Assembly: GCF_963678635.1 (NCBI RefSeq) | Contig: NC_087066.1 | Span: 27,719,301 to 27,783,300, forward strand | Source: Symsagittifera roscoffensis | Lineage: Eukaryota; Xenacoelomorpha; Acoela; Convolutidae | DNA length: 64,000 nucleotides | Reading direction: 5' to 3' | Program-made: the position numbers and the translations under genes | The notes under the pieces: model-generated | Databases searched by the model: none | What the model was told of the DNA's origin: nothing | Seen by the model: only the letters and a program-made list of their open reading frames with translations | Part shown: one piece after another, positions 55,001 through 61,900 of the stretch | How positions within the stretch are numbered: the stretch's first letter is position 1 | Layout: each line of letters opens with the position of its first letter

Positions 55001-57326
55001 TTGGAATGGAAATGGGCCGAGAAAGAATCGACGCCTCAACGAAGAATTAAGTGGATCCAAAGACAGTTTTCATTTCACGTACCGATGAAAAGTCGGAAAC
55101 CGAGACGCAAAATGGCCCAATACCCGCTTCCGAAGCCACCCGAACATCTGATTGAGAAGTGTAATTGGCAGTAGATGGAGCTCTATGTTTATCTTTTCAG
55201 TTAAATTTGAAATCGTCCAGTTAACTTAAGTTTTATTCTTAAAATATGCATGTCTTTGTGCTTAATTTGATATTATCGAATTTCGTGTAACTTCATTTAA
55301 TCATAACCAACGAGAAGTCCAGAAAGCTAGCTCGTTTTTATCATAACGTTTGAAGATTTTCGCTTTCTGTAATTTAGCCTCACATGCGCTCAAATATGTT
55401 TTTCAAAAACTTATATTCATGACCTTAATTTTTTTGTATATCAGCAATATTAATGGAAGCGACTTGAAATAGTTAGTGCTCGTGTAATGTGAGGCTCCAG
55501 CGTTGTGATTCATGTTACGATACGCAGTAAGTTTGACTTTGATAATTTTTGCAGACCGTAAGCAGAAATTGGTGGTGCTGAGGACGGAGGAGGTGGGCTT
55601 CCACACTGAAGAGAACTTCCTGCAGAGGATGGACAGTCAGGAGACACACGATGTTGCAGTGAGACAATCACTGGCTTCGGACCCGTAAGTGAACAGAAAT
55701 AATACAAAACATAACCTAACATTTTAGTTGAGGCTCAAAACTCAACAAAAAATTAACGAAATGCGCACACCTAGTAGTAGTAAAATCTTCTATTCAGTTG
55801 CGACAGTGCCTGAATTTTGCCCTTGAACGTTGTTGCATACAGTGGGTGTTCATCAAGCCGCCATATCTACAATCCGCCAAATCTTAAAGCCGAAATTACC
55901 TCAGAATAACATAAATTGCATAAGAACTTGGTAACAATTGCATAACAATAGTGACAATTGGCTGATATGTAAGAATACTAATTGTCGGCTTGCTGAAATG
56001 GTAATCTTATTTTCGGTTTAATGGCCCTTCGGCTTGTCGGCCTGTCACCTGATTAAGTTTGACCTGATTTGAAGAATTTGAACTGTGGAGAGAGTTTGTT
56101 TATTCTTCTTGTTAATAGGATGCTCCAATCGCAGCTTCGTCTTCCACCAGAACACAAACTGACAAACTTCGTGGAAGAGCTGGGTCCGGGCCAGTTAGTT
56201 GGCAGACAGGTACTGGGATCTCCTTGTCTGGGAAGTATCCAAGTTGGATTCTCTGTGAAGAAGGGAATCCTGGAACTGGAGATCATCCGAGCGAGAGGGC
56301 TGATGGTGAAGCCAGGTGCACGTGACTACCCGGGTTAGTTCTCAATTACAACCGAGTGCTCAATTGCAAATATATGAAAAAATTATGCATTGTGCATAAG
56401 GTACACTGGGAAGTTTTTCGATAAATCCAATATTCAACATAAATATAGTTTTTTTTCCAAAGTAAGAGGAAAATTGAATTAAAACAAGCATCAATTAGAG
56501 ATAACATAATCTTTGATTAAACAGTATCATGCTTGTCACTCATCGCGAAAATCACCCTTCTTGTAAGCGGGTTTGTAAAATTTAGGCAAACTAGGGACTT
56601 ACTAATTAGGGATTTTATTTCTTATATTTGACAGAATTAAAAAAGTGAGTGCTGAGTAAATGAGTTTCCAAAGTTTTTTTCGAAAAGCTGCAACCCACAG
56701 TAATGCTCAAGTGCGCACGATTTATGATGCTTTTCCAGCGCCCTACGTGAAAGTTTACCTGATGAAGGGAAAATCATGCTTGGCCAAGGCGAAGACCAAA
56801 TCTGCTAGGAAGACTCTGGATCCCCTGTACCAGTCTCAGATCACATTCGAAGAGGATCCTTCTGGAAAACTGATCCAGGTAAGAAATAACAAATGGGCTT
56901 TGATTCTGACAGGCTCAGGTTTGCAAAATCCGGGAAAAGTTCTATGATAAGAAAATTTTAAGTATCAGGAAAGGTCAGGAATATGTATTCTACCTGGAAA
57001 ATTTCGGTATGATAAATTATTTGTCCAAATCTTCAGAATTTATTGTGAGAGATCCTATCGAATATTGGGCTGTTCAGATATCGGTTTGGGGTGACTACGG
57101 ACGCATGGACAGACGCTACTTCATGGGAGTAGCTCAAGTAGCACTAGATGAACTAGACTTGAACGGAATAGTGATTGGCTGGTACAAACTATTCACGACA
57201 TCCTCATTAGCCGAGAGCAGATCGCAACAGCAAAATAACACATCAACAGCTGGAACGCCAGTTAGTGCCCCCGGGGATGTGCTGGCTACACCCAGTGCAG
57301 CCACTACTACGTCACCGGTCAGATAG
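32437..57326 (+). CDS. RIM/UNC-10 active-zone scaffold gene, 23 coding exons
   Basis: RIM is a presynaptic active-zone scaffold: its N-terminus binds Rab3 and Munc13, its PDZ binds calcium channels, and its C2 domains contact membranes and partners. The 23 exons listed separately join in phase with GT-AG junctions: 6,759 nt, 2,252 codons plus stop. Order: last part of the Rab-binding zinc finger ('WLCNLCKKKQELLAKSGKW'), Asn/Gln-rich region, acidic linker, PDZ (exons 5-6), C2A (7-9), long disordered charged linkers (10-20), C2B (21-23). The first half of the zinc finger is upstream and was not found, so the gene is 5'-partial. The product exceeds the usual ~1,500-1,700 aa because of the linkers. 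Intron repeats and the upstream retroelement inflate the locus. Confidence 0.93.
34366..34805 (+). CDS. RIM exon 2: Gly/Asn/Met-rich linker
   Basis: Acceptor 'ctattgttgcag'. Low-complexity sequence rich in Gly, Asn, Ser and Met, then a basic patch 'GGGRRRMGKRGML' and 'KHDSFSSDMSAGDW'. The donor 'aaaag|gtaaaa' leaves phase 2. The next intron is 5.5 kb and holds many repeats. Confidence 0.85.
35879..35950 (+). repeat. 18-bp tandem repeat, 4 units
   Basis: The unit 'atgccgcttagcttttct' is repeated four times. The last unit has one substitution ('tagtttttct'). Confidence 0.9.
36478..36545 (+). repeat. tRNA-like SINE head, copy 3
   Basis: A-box-like 'tggtgcagatgcg' and B-box-like 'ggttgttcaaatcc'. 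This is the best-preserved promoter-like pair in the family here. The same flanking block as in copies 1 and 5 is seen around it. Confidence 0.65.
36961..37030 (+). repeat. tRNA-like SINE head, copy 5
   Basis: 'gtggctgagtggatagtgtgtgc' is strongly tRNA-like (A box), followed by 'gcaggttttaatctcag' (degenerate B box). A poorly preserved fourth copy lies at about 36641-36680. Upstream it keeps the 'tagcattggaaattggatagc' landmark. Confidence 0.6.
37822..37890 (+). repeat. tRNA-like SINE head, copy 6
   Basis: A-box-like 'tggcgcagaagcg' and B-box-like 'gtaatatcgaatcc'. Preceded by 'gcatagcattggcaattt' at 37758-37775, as in the other copies. Confidence 0.6.
38152..38590 (+). repeat. Dispersed repeat 'B', copy 3
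   Basis: Runs from 'cgattaacgtagttcagact' to 'gcatttatcgactcttttcc', with the internal 'caggaaaagtc' and 'ccagcggaataaaa' landmarks. Confidence 0.75.
39838..40290 (+). repeat. Dispersed repeat 'B', copy 4, internally rearranged
   Basis: The left part resembles the other copies, but the section normally reading 'ccagcggaataaaa' is inverted and present twice inside two hairpins (see 39919-40114). The right end 'cttgcgttcattgac' reaches to within 65 bases of a RIM exon. A partial copy also lies at 39040-39215. Confidence 0.7.
39919..40114 (+). repeat. Double hairpin with near-identical loops
   Basis: Hairpin 1: arms 39919-39950 and 40006-40037 are perfect 32-nt inverted repeats, and pairing extends to 42 nt with two mismatches. 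Hairpin 2: arms 40040-40059 and 40095-40114 (20 nt, one mismatch). Both enclose a 35-nt loop (39961-39995 and 40060-40094) that differs at one base. Confidence 0.9.
40317..40516 (+). CDS. RIM exon 3: acidic Ser-rich linker
   Basis: Acceptor 'cttctacag', entered in phase 2. Encodes 'RSFSSSGEEDELRS' and 'LGDEFFDDSDYSIHSDS', an acidic Ser-rich stretch of the kind that precedes the PDZ domain in RIM. The donor 'attcag|gtgagt' leaves phase 1. Confidence 0.88.
40779..40906 (+). CDS. RIM exon 4: pre-PDZ linker
   Basis: Acceptor 'ggcctgccag'. Encodes 'GWAESLMDDDVMSLPAG' and a Ser/Ala-rich segment. The donor 'gccagg|gtacaa' leaves phase 0. The GC content is clearly above that of the flanking introns. 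Confidence 0.82.
41556..41711 (+). CDS. Candidate alternative exon in the RIM intron
   Basis: A GC-richer island with an open frame reading 'PPSGYASYTPLTPGQRH' and 'LYYLQAVLCTSSKS', bounded by 'gtaattag' and 'gagtg|gtaatt'. Its phases do not fit exons 4 and 5 (both phase 0), so it would need a different start or partner exon. It may be a regulatory element instead. Confidence 0.25.
42071..42263 (+). CDS. RIM exon 5: PDZ domain, first part
   Basis: Acceptor 'atttttcag'. Encodes 'VHWLPDPETNNLIGRMVL', the carboxylate-loop region 'GELGLKVRGGQ' and 'GAFIISVKPGSAADLIG'. In RIM this PDZ binds ELKS and calcium-channel tails. The donor 'accag|gtcagt' leaves phase 1. Confidence 0.93.
42792..42909 (+). 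CDS. RIM exon 6: PDZ domain, second part
   Basis: Acceptor 'attatttgtag'. Completes the PDZ fold with 'GDEVLEWNDQPLRNLS', 'EVTEIILESKRD' and the last strand 'HVQLVVCR'. The donor 'ggag|gtattc' leaves phase 2. Confidence 0.93.
43754..44029 (+). CDS. RIM exon 7: C2A domain, first part
   Basis: Acceptor 'tttgtgcttag'. A short linker leads into C2A: 'GSKLQLKLWYDKLELQLIV' and 'LSPREDGSPRNAYVKIHLL'. RIM C2A domains usually lack a full calcium-binding set. The donor 'agaag|gtaagt' leaves phase 2. Confidence 0.93.
44506..44674 (+). CDS. RIM exon 8: C2A domain, middle
   Basis: Acceptor 'tttgtgtag'. Encodes 'GRTKTALHTCKPIWNMSF' and 'LELTIWDLYMKSQRRQFLG'. The donor 'gagaa|gtaagt' leaves phase 0. Confidence 0.93.
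44923..45064 (+). CDS. RIM exon 9: C2A end and Pro-rich linker
   Basis: Acceptor 'tttattccag'. The last C2A helix and strand, 'VVLNLERALLDDEPHTYEL', are followed by 'GPTLPPPSPLPS'. The donor 'acaa|gtgagt' leaves phase 1. Confidence 0.92.
45389..45424 (+). CDS. RIM exon 10: 36-nt microexon
   Basis: Between 'attttttcag' and '|gtaagtgg'. Encodes the acidic-aromatic 'SIGWDEYLEDSY'. Its length is a multiple of three, so inclusion could be regulated. Confidence 0.8.
45728..45820 (+). CDS. RIM exon 11: short helical linker
   Basis: Acceptor 'cttttttcag'. Encodes 'WTAVDKLLSNLRSIPLPDL', probably helical. A 93-nt exon, in phase 1 on both sides and thus skippable. Donor 'gcaaa|gtgtgt'. Confidence 0.8.
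46746..46973 (+). CDS. RIM exon 12: linker with acidic run
   Basis: Acceptor 'gattgttaag' (pyrimidine-poor). Encodes 'ADLRVLSEKLARDGVS' and 'DGAEDEDEEEIDSSNRF'. The donor 'gtcaa|gtaagt' leaves phase 1. A run of 12 G (46117-46128) lies in the intron before it. Confidence 0.8.
47197..47530 (+). CDS. RIM exon 13: Ser/Arg-rich linker
   Basis: Acceptor 'cttatatgtag', chosen because only this site keeps the phase; the 'ctctatag' site 19 nt on does not. Encodes 'TPKHLRKSFVGGLSN', 'FPRRNSIDI' and 'RVESPLRYAEIR', with several Arg-x-x-Ser type sites. Donor 'cagag|gtagga'. Confidence 0.82.
47752..48190 (+). repeat. Dispersed repeat 'B', copy 5
   Basis: Starts 'gagtcgatgaacgtaactcag'-like and runs through 'ggaagtcaaactccactat' to 'tctttctcttccatg'. 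Lies in the intron before exon 14. Confidence 0.7.
48305..48823 (+). CDS. RIM exon 14: charged Asp/Arg-rich linker
   Basis: Acceptor 'ttttatcag', phase 2. About 170 residues of highly charged sequence ('RELDDFDDYDDRDKLSP', 'FEDRLSDRDRMGRR', 'NGKRRRASEMNKR'), as in the disordered region between the RIM C2 domains. Donor 'aatag|gtcagt'. Confidence 0.88.
49653..49988 (+). repeat. Dispersed repeat 'B', copy 6
   Basis: Starts 'cgtaatgaacgtagttcag' and ends 'cttgcgttcactccctcttt'. It is followed at once by the start of another unit ('ataaacgtagtgaggctct'), so units can lie in tandem. Confidence 0.75.
50815..51122 (+). CDS. RIM exon 15: Arg/Asn/Gly-rich linker
   Basis: Acceptor 'cttttgatag'. Encodes 'NEGYFSPMGSSDRSTPTR', 'YHRRYSRNNQGANDGGR' and 'EEDDEFPNRPYKK'. 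The donor 'gaaag|gtaaaa' leaves phase 1. Confidence 0.85.
51325..51582 (+). CDS. RIM exon 16: linker with Pro motif and Arg-Asp repeats
   Basis: Acceptor 'gtgtttccag'. Encodes 'PEMMTPPYSPPLERDRDRD', which has a possible SH3-type Pro stretch followed by Arg-Asp repeats, and later 'LKPRSRSGTTSTTRSEDYE'. The donor 'acag|gtggga' leaves phase 1. Confidence 0.85.
51826..52322 (+). repeat. Dispersed repeat 'B', copy 7 (clearest ends)
   Basis: The left end 'gtcgatgaacgta' (51828-51840) and right end 'tgcgttcattgac' (52281-52293) are inverted matches at 11 of 13 positions. Internal landmarks are complete. Confidence 0.75.
52691..52982 (+). CDS. RIM exon 17: Ser/Ala-rich linker
   Basis: Acceptor 'ctgattttcag'. 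Encodes 'KKVADAYSIFSEESSNLSS', then Ser/Ala/Gly-rich sequence. It is GC-rich. The donor 'aaaaga|gtgagt' leaves phase 2. Confidence 0.87.
53018..53385 (+). repeat. Dispersed repeat 'B', copy 8
   Basis: Runs from 'cgtagttcagagtcttatat' to 'ctgtatgttggctatgttc', with an internal deletion around the 'ccagcgaaataaaa' section. Starts only 36 bases after exon 17. Confidence 0.7.
53646..53989 (+). CDS. RIM exon 18: linker with basic FGALARFSKKS motif
   Basis: Acceptor 'ttgtttccag'. An acidic first half ('LSFNEEDVSVINEDG') and a Gly-rich middle lead to the basic 'SRKKRRQSAASKKFGALAR' and 'FSKKSNSLNSLG', which matches the conserved basic patch seen ahead of RIM C2B. The donor 'tttag|gtaggt' leaves phase 1. 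Confidence 0.87.
54273..54590 (+). CDS. RIM exon 19: Ser/Glu/Lys-rich linker
   Basis: Acceptor 'tttcacattag'. Encodes 'DPREYEEAENFSISTGSHK' and 'GKSSTSKETSKETSSS', ending basic ('RRSSSRRKRQSKK'). The donor 'aaaaag|gtttca' is weak, but the phase (1) fits exon 20. Confidence 0.75.
54883..55172 (+). other. GC-richer island with broken frames
   Basis: Between exons 19 and 20. Entered in the RIM phase after 'gatgatcag', it reads 'ESDLSSTTSATPVASQS' and then a stop. Further open blocks follow in the same frame, separated by stops. Another frame is open for 85 codons (54917-55174). It could be an alternative terminal exon, a poison exon or a decayed exon. The main transcript model skips it. Confidence 0.3.
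55555..55684 (+). CDS. RIM exon 20: pre-C2B linker
   Basis: Acceptor 'taatttttgcag'. Encodes 'DRKQKLVVLRTEEVGFHTE' and 'NFLQRMDSQETHDVAVRQS'. The donor 'gaccc|gtaagt' leaves phase 2. Confidence 0.85.
56119..56333 (+). CDS. RIM exon 21: C2B domain, first part
   Basis: Acceptor 'ttcttgttaatag'. Encodes 'FVEELGPGQLVGRQVLGSP', 'GSIQVGFSVKKGILELEII' and 'RARGLMVKPG', the hallmark start of RIM C2B. The donor 'ccgg|gttagt' leaves phase 1. Confidence 0.94.
56739..56878 (+). CDS. RIM exon 22: C2B domain, middle
   Basis: Acceptor 'gatgcttttccag'. Encodes 'APYVKVYLMKGKSCLAKAK' and 'ARKTLDPLYQSQITFEEDP'. The donor 'tccag|gtaaga' leaves phase 0. Confidence 0.94.
57078..57326 (+). CDS. RIM exon 23: C2B end and C-terminus, stop TAG
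   Basis: Acceptor 'ggctgttcag'. Encodes 'ISVWGDYGRMDRRYFMGVA', 'LDELDLNGIVIGWYKLF', then a Ser/Thr/Gln/Ala-rich tail ending 'TTTSPVR'. The stop is TAG at 57324-57326. Confidence 0.94.
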   Translation: MSVWGDYGRMDRRYFMGVAQVALDELDLNGIVIGWYKLFTTSSLAESRSQQQNNTSTAGTPVSAPGDVLATPSAATTTSPVR

Positions 57327-57572
57327 TAAAAACTGAAAACGTAGATGGTGACTGAACAGAAACGAATTGGTGACGCAATAACAAATACACGATTGTATGT
57401 CCATGTCAGTCATTTGATTCTCTCAATCTGCATCATTCTAGGGGCCTCATCTTGTTATACATCAGCTCATACGAGTTCAGTCCGTAGTTTTAACTGAAAG
57501 AAGATTGCCTTTTCGTAGATAAAACAAAACATAGAGACATCATTTTGAAGAATCCTCTTTAGCTCATCGACT

Positions 57573-57578
57573 AATAAA
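57573..57578 (+). terminator. Putative RIM polyadenylation signal AATAAA
   Basis: First AATAAA noticed downstream of the RIM stop, about 245 nt after it. The sequence between stop and signal has no other gene. Confidence 0.5.
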
Positions 57579-57599
57579 CATCACACGGACGAAAGGCGA

Positions 57600-58556
57600 A
57601 CTGGATAATTTTCGCAACTGATTTTTGTTCTTTTCGTATTTGCAATTGTAATTTGAGTTAATTTCAATAATTATGAATTTATCAAAGGAAATTAATTTTT
57701 ACCGCCAGTTTTTTCTTTTGCGACGTATTTTGCTTTGCTTCTATTGAGAAAAATATTAACTGCTAAGTTTTCTTTGTTGGAGGTTCTTTTATAAAAACTG
57801 AACTCATAACACGTGAAGTGAAATAGTTTTCGCTTATTTCAGTTAAATTTGACCGTATAGGTTGCCATGTGTTTGGCCGAGGTGCTCAAAACATCAATTT
57901 TTGGTCTAGATTTCGAAAATTTTTCAACTCGATTTATCTCAATGCTTTGGGTTTATGCTTTCCAATTTACTACATGCAAATTTGTGTCTTTTGTATTTGG
58001 TGCTACTTATATGTAGCTGCGTTTTTGGTGGCTAGTTTTTGGGGATTTAAAGCATCTATGGCTGAATGGTCAGTGCTTGAGACACAAATTTGCTAGGTCG
58101 AAGATTCCAACCCGACACGTAACCGAGTTTTTGCTAATTCGAGGCTTATTTCTACTTTGTCTTATTTCACGTGATAGAGCTGCTTTTTGGCCGTGTTCTG
58201 GCAATTGTTTGCGAAGCGCAGCTTTGCCTCTGTGTAAAACATTGTTATAATGCCAACTCTGCTCCGATTTTTTTGGCAAATTTTAGATTTGTGATTTCAA
58301 CATCATTCCATCAGCTCCACCAACATCATTCCATCAGCTTCACATTATATCTCTGTACAAAACTGATTGCACAAAATAGGAAATTGGTCTCGAAGAAAAT
58401 ATCAAAATTTTTTTCTCATATATATGAGGCGAAGTCGACCCCCTAACTACCCAAAGGTTTCCACTTGCGTACTATTTTAAGACCTCAGTTTTTTGTTGGC
58501 TGTCCCTAAAAATTTGGTGAAGGCGTCTTTAACGACAATAAATACTAATTTTGAGT
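57600..58556. other. Intergenic AT-rich sequence
   Basis: No gene. Holds a tRNA-like head and a 23-bp near-tandem duplication ('caacatcattccatcagct') near 58297-58340. Confidence 0.5.
58053..58118 (+). repeat. tRNA-like SINE head, copy 7
   Basis: A-box-like 'tggctgaatggtcagtgc' and B-box-like 'gaagattccaaccc'. The flanks ('gctgcgtttttggtggctag' upstream, 'cgaggcttatttctacttt' downstream) match the other copies. Confidence 0.65.
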
Positions 58557-58754
58557 TGTGAAAAATGCAGATTCAATATCGTTAATTCACTGAATTAAGA
58601 TTGACTCGTTTATTCTTTAACGGTTAACAACAATGAATCAAAACATCGCAGACTAAACTTAAGGTTGGCAGGTATTAATTAATTGGTAGCCGCACCAGAC
58701 ACATAGTTAACCAATGGCGCCAACACGTAATATATGATTAGATACTATATGACA
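58557..58754 (-). repeat. Putative 3' LTR of the second gypsy element
   Basis: On the minus strand it would start TGTCATATAG at 58754, immediately after the purine tract GAGGGAA (58755-58761). It would end near '...tttttcaca' at about 58557. An AATAAA signal (minus) lies at 58609-58614. The partner LTR is outside the window, so the ends are unproven. Confidence 0.5.
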
Positions 58755-58931
58755 TTCCCTCAACAATCAATTTTCAAACAAATGTTTTAAAATTATCCAA
58801 CGGAAAATGTTTGAGTTTTAGACCAGTAGTAGTCCACCCTCTACCTGGGCATAGTTTTAGTTTAAAGTTTTAGTTTAACAAGTTTTCATGAGTTTCCTTT
58901 TTCACTCCCTCTTTCAAATGTGCCTTCCTGC

Positions 58932-61900
58932 TTAATTAGTGTCCCGCTCTCTGTCTTCCTCTCCTTCGGTTGTTCTCGCTTTCAATATACTATCTATCAT
59001 AACCCCGCCGAATTTAGATACCGCTGTCCGTTTCCTGGTACTTTTCCGTGATCCTGTTCCATCTTCTGATTCTTGACTAGAGTATGATACGAGACGTAAG
59101 CGTCGTACTCGTTCCCCTTTCTTTTTAGATGGTTTCTCCCCTCGTCCTTCGTTACTCAAATTTGGGGCACTTCCCCCTTGTTCGGTGCTCATAGTCTGGA
59201 CCTCCGTGTCCACCCCTTGGGATTTCCTAGCTCCGCTTCCTTCGGATAAGTTTGGTCTTTCAATTCCGTCTTCTACATCGTTATTCACCTCTGGTTCATT
59301 TCCTTCCACATCTCGCCCTGGTGCTGTTTTTGAGTTCCCTGCGTGTTTAGAAATCGTTATTGGCTCGTACTCCGAATCCGAATCTGCCTCCTCCGCTGGT
59401 GAAAATTCTCGCGCTCTGTTATCAGCCTTACTCTGTGCGCTTGCTTTACTCTGTGTGCTCGTCCCCGCCGCCTGTTCGTTTGCTGCTCGCTTCAGTTCCG
59501 CCCGACGTTTCAATGCACTCATAGCTGGGGGTGGTAGTGTTAGCTTACTCGCCGTGGTTGGCGCGTTGGTCTTGATGACTTTCTCGGCAACCCCACTTTT
59601 CCTAAGTACAGAGCCATTTGCTAGAGTTAGAGTGTGCTTAGATTCGCGAATTACTTTTTGGTTTATGGGTCTATACCTTTTATTGCTATCCTTAAGTCGT
59701 TGGAACAAAAGTTCGGTCCGTTTACTTGGCTGTTTAGACTTTCCCCCACAAGCCTGTTTCCCGTCCCCGTCAGCCATTGGTGTTCCATCCGCCGCCGAAA
59801 CTAGTTGACTTTGTGTCAGTCGCCTAGGGTGGTTCATATGATCGACATCAAACTCCACGTCGGATCGTTCTTCCCAATCCGTTGCCATGGGCTGGAGGGT
59901 CTTCGGAGTTCTGGGGTCAGTAGAATCTAAATAGGCAGATTTTTGTTTCAACACTCTGGCCCAATTTAGGTTTTGCAGAGTTGGCTTTTTCGTAAGATTT
60001 CGCAGTACCGTATTAGCTTCTCTGCCGTGATGAGCTTCAAACGGCGATATTTTGAGAGTAGCATTTGGGGCAAATCTTAGAGCACTCAAGGCTCGTTCTA
60101 TCATTGATTCTAAGTTTCCACTATCTTTTTCTTTAGCGTAAGTTAAGACAAAGTTTTTCAGACTGCCAATGGTACGTTCGACACACCCGGTTGCACGATG
60201 ATCATTCACGGGTGAATAAATTATTTCAATTCCTTCGGAATTGCAAAATGATTTAACTGCATTCGATGTGAAACTTGTACCTTGATCCATAAAAATTTTC
60301 CTAGGGACACCATGTTGAGATATGTATTGTTTAATGAACTTAAGGACCTTGTCGCTTTTATTATTTCCGCAGATCATTGCAGAGGGCCAACGTGAGAATC
60401 GGTCAACCGCTACCAAGACATATTTACTTGATTCATTTAAGTATCTAATCGGACCCCAAAAATCAAGCTGTAGGCATTCGTTCGGCTCCCGTGGTTCATA
60501 GATTTTCGCAACATCACCTTTGGCGCATAATGGTTTAAGGCTTTTACCTGCATCAGTGCATTCCTTGCACCCATCCGCAGCTGCGACTAAACTCCGGTGG
60601 AGATAGGGAAACCAGACATCCCTTGCAGCGTCGAACATACTCGAGCGCCCATGGTGAAACGCATGTATCCGATTAACCACAGCCTTCCTGAGTGGTATGG
60701 GGATGACGAGTCGTTCGTCCATCCACAGACAATTTTCCCGCACGTGGAAATCATGTGTGTGCTGTCCGAGGTAGGCACCCATTGCTCTGACCTTCTTTTC
60801 CAATTCCGGGTCCTTACTCTCCACCAGTTCTTTTATCGCGCGCATCTGGGGGTCCCCTTTATAGTTCGCTTCAACGAGTTTCAGGTTGAATAGCTCCGGC
60901 AATGCACTGCTTTTGCGGACTATCTTGCAGTCCCGGGGAATTACTGACATGATGACGTTTCCTCCTGCTGGGTATGCCGCCGGAAAGAGTTCACCTCCGA
61001 ATGCCGAAGGAATGGAGATGACTGTTTTGCATCGGATGTCCCTGGTGTGATGCGTCTCCGCCTCCAATCGTGCATCCACAATCTCCACCTCGCTGCTACT
61101 GCCGCTCGTCATTTCTGGATGTTTCAACAGTAATTTATTTAATTTCTTCAAATTAAGTGATGTCATTGTAGATATGTGTACTTTGTTAGATCGATAACTT
61201 GTTTTGTTAAATGGAGGACTACTGTTTACTGTGGAATTAAAATCAGACTCACGTAGTTTACATTCGGTGATTGACTTTACTACTTTTGCGCTTTCCCGGT
61301 CATTACACTCAGCTATTCGTTTTAGTGGCTTCTGATTGGTTAGCCGACAGTCACGCGTTTTGACGCCCTCTTCCGGTGGAATGTTAACTTTATCGTTTCC
61401 AACTTGTATATCTTTAGCTGAAACAATTGATTCCTTTGATGCTTTAATGATCCCTTTATTGGTATCAATATATCCGAGTGAATTGGTAATTGATTTCAAT
61501 TTTGCCACTGTGAACGTGTTATCATAAAGACTAACTTTCGTGGCTTCCCCCACCGGATGCCTTGATAGGTAATCCGCCAGGCCAATTTTAGCCCCAGGCA
61601 TGTGTTCAATGACAAAATCAAAGGGGATAATTCTATCAATCCAGCGAGTTAATCGACTGAACATAGTCTTGTTTTTCTTATTGTTCCCATTCAATAAAGA
61701 TATCAAAGCCTTATGATCTGTCACCACAGTAAATTTCCGCCCGAAAATATAATTTCTGAAATATTCGGAACCCCAAACTACGGCCAGCATTTCTAGCTCA
61801 TTCGTCGAATATTTCTTTTCGGCCGCATTTAAAAACCGGGACGCAAATGATATTGGTCGCCAACCCTCGGCGCCTAGTTGTTCGAGTACCGCCCCCAAAC

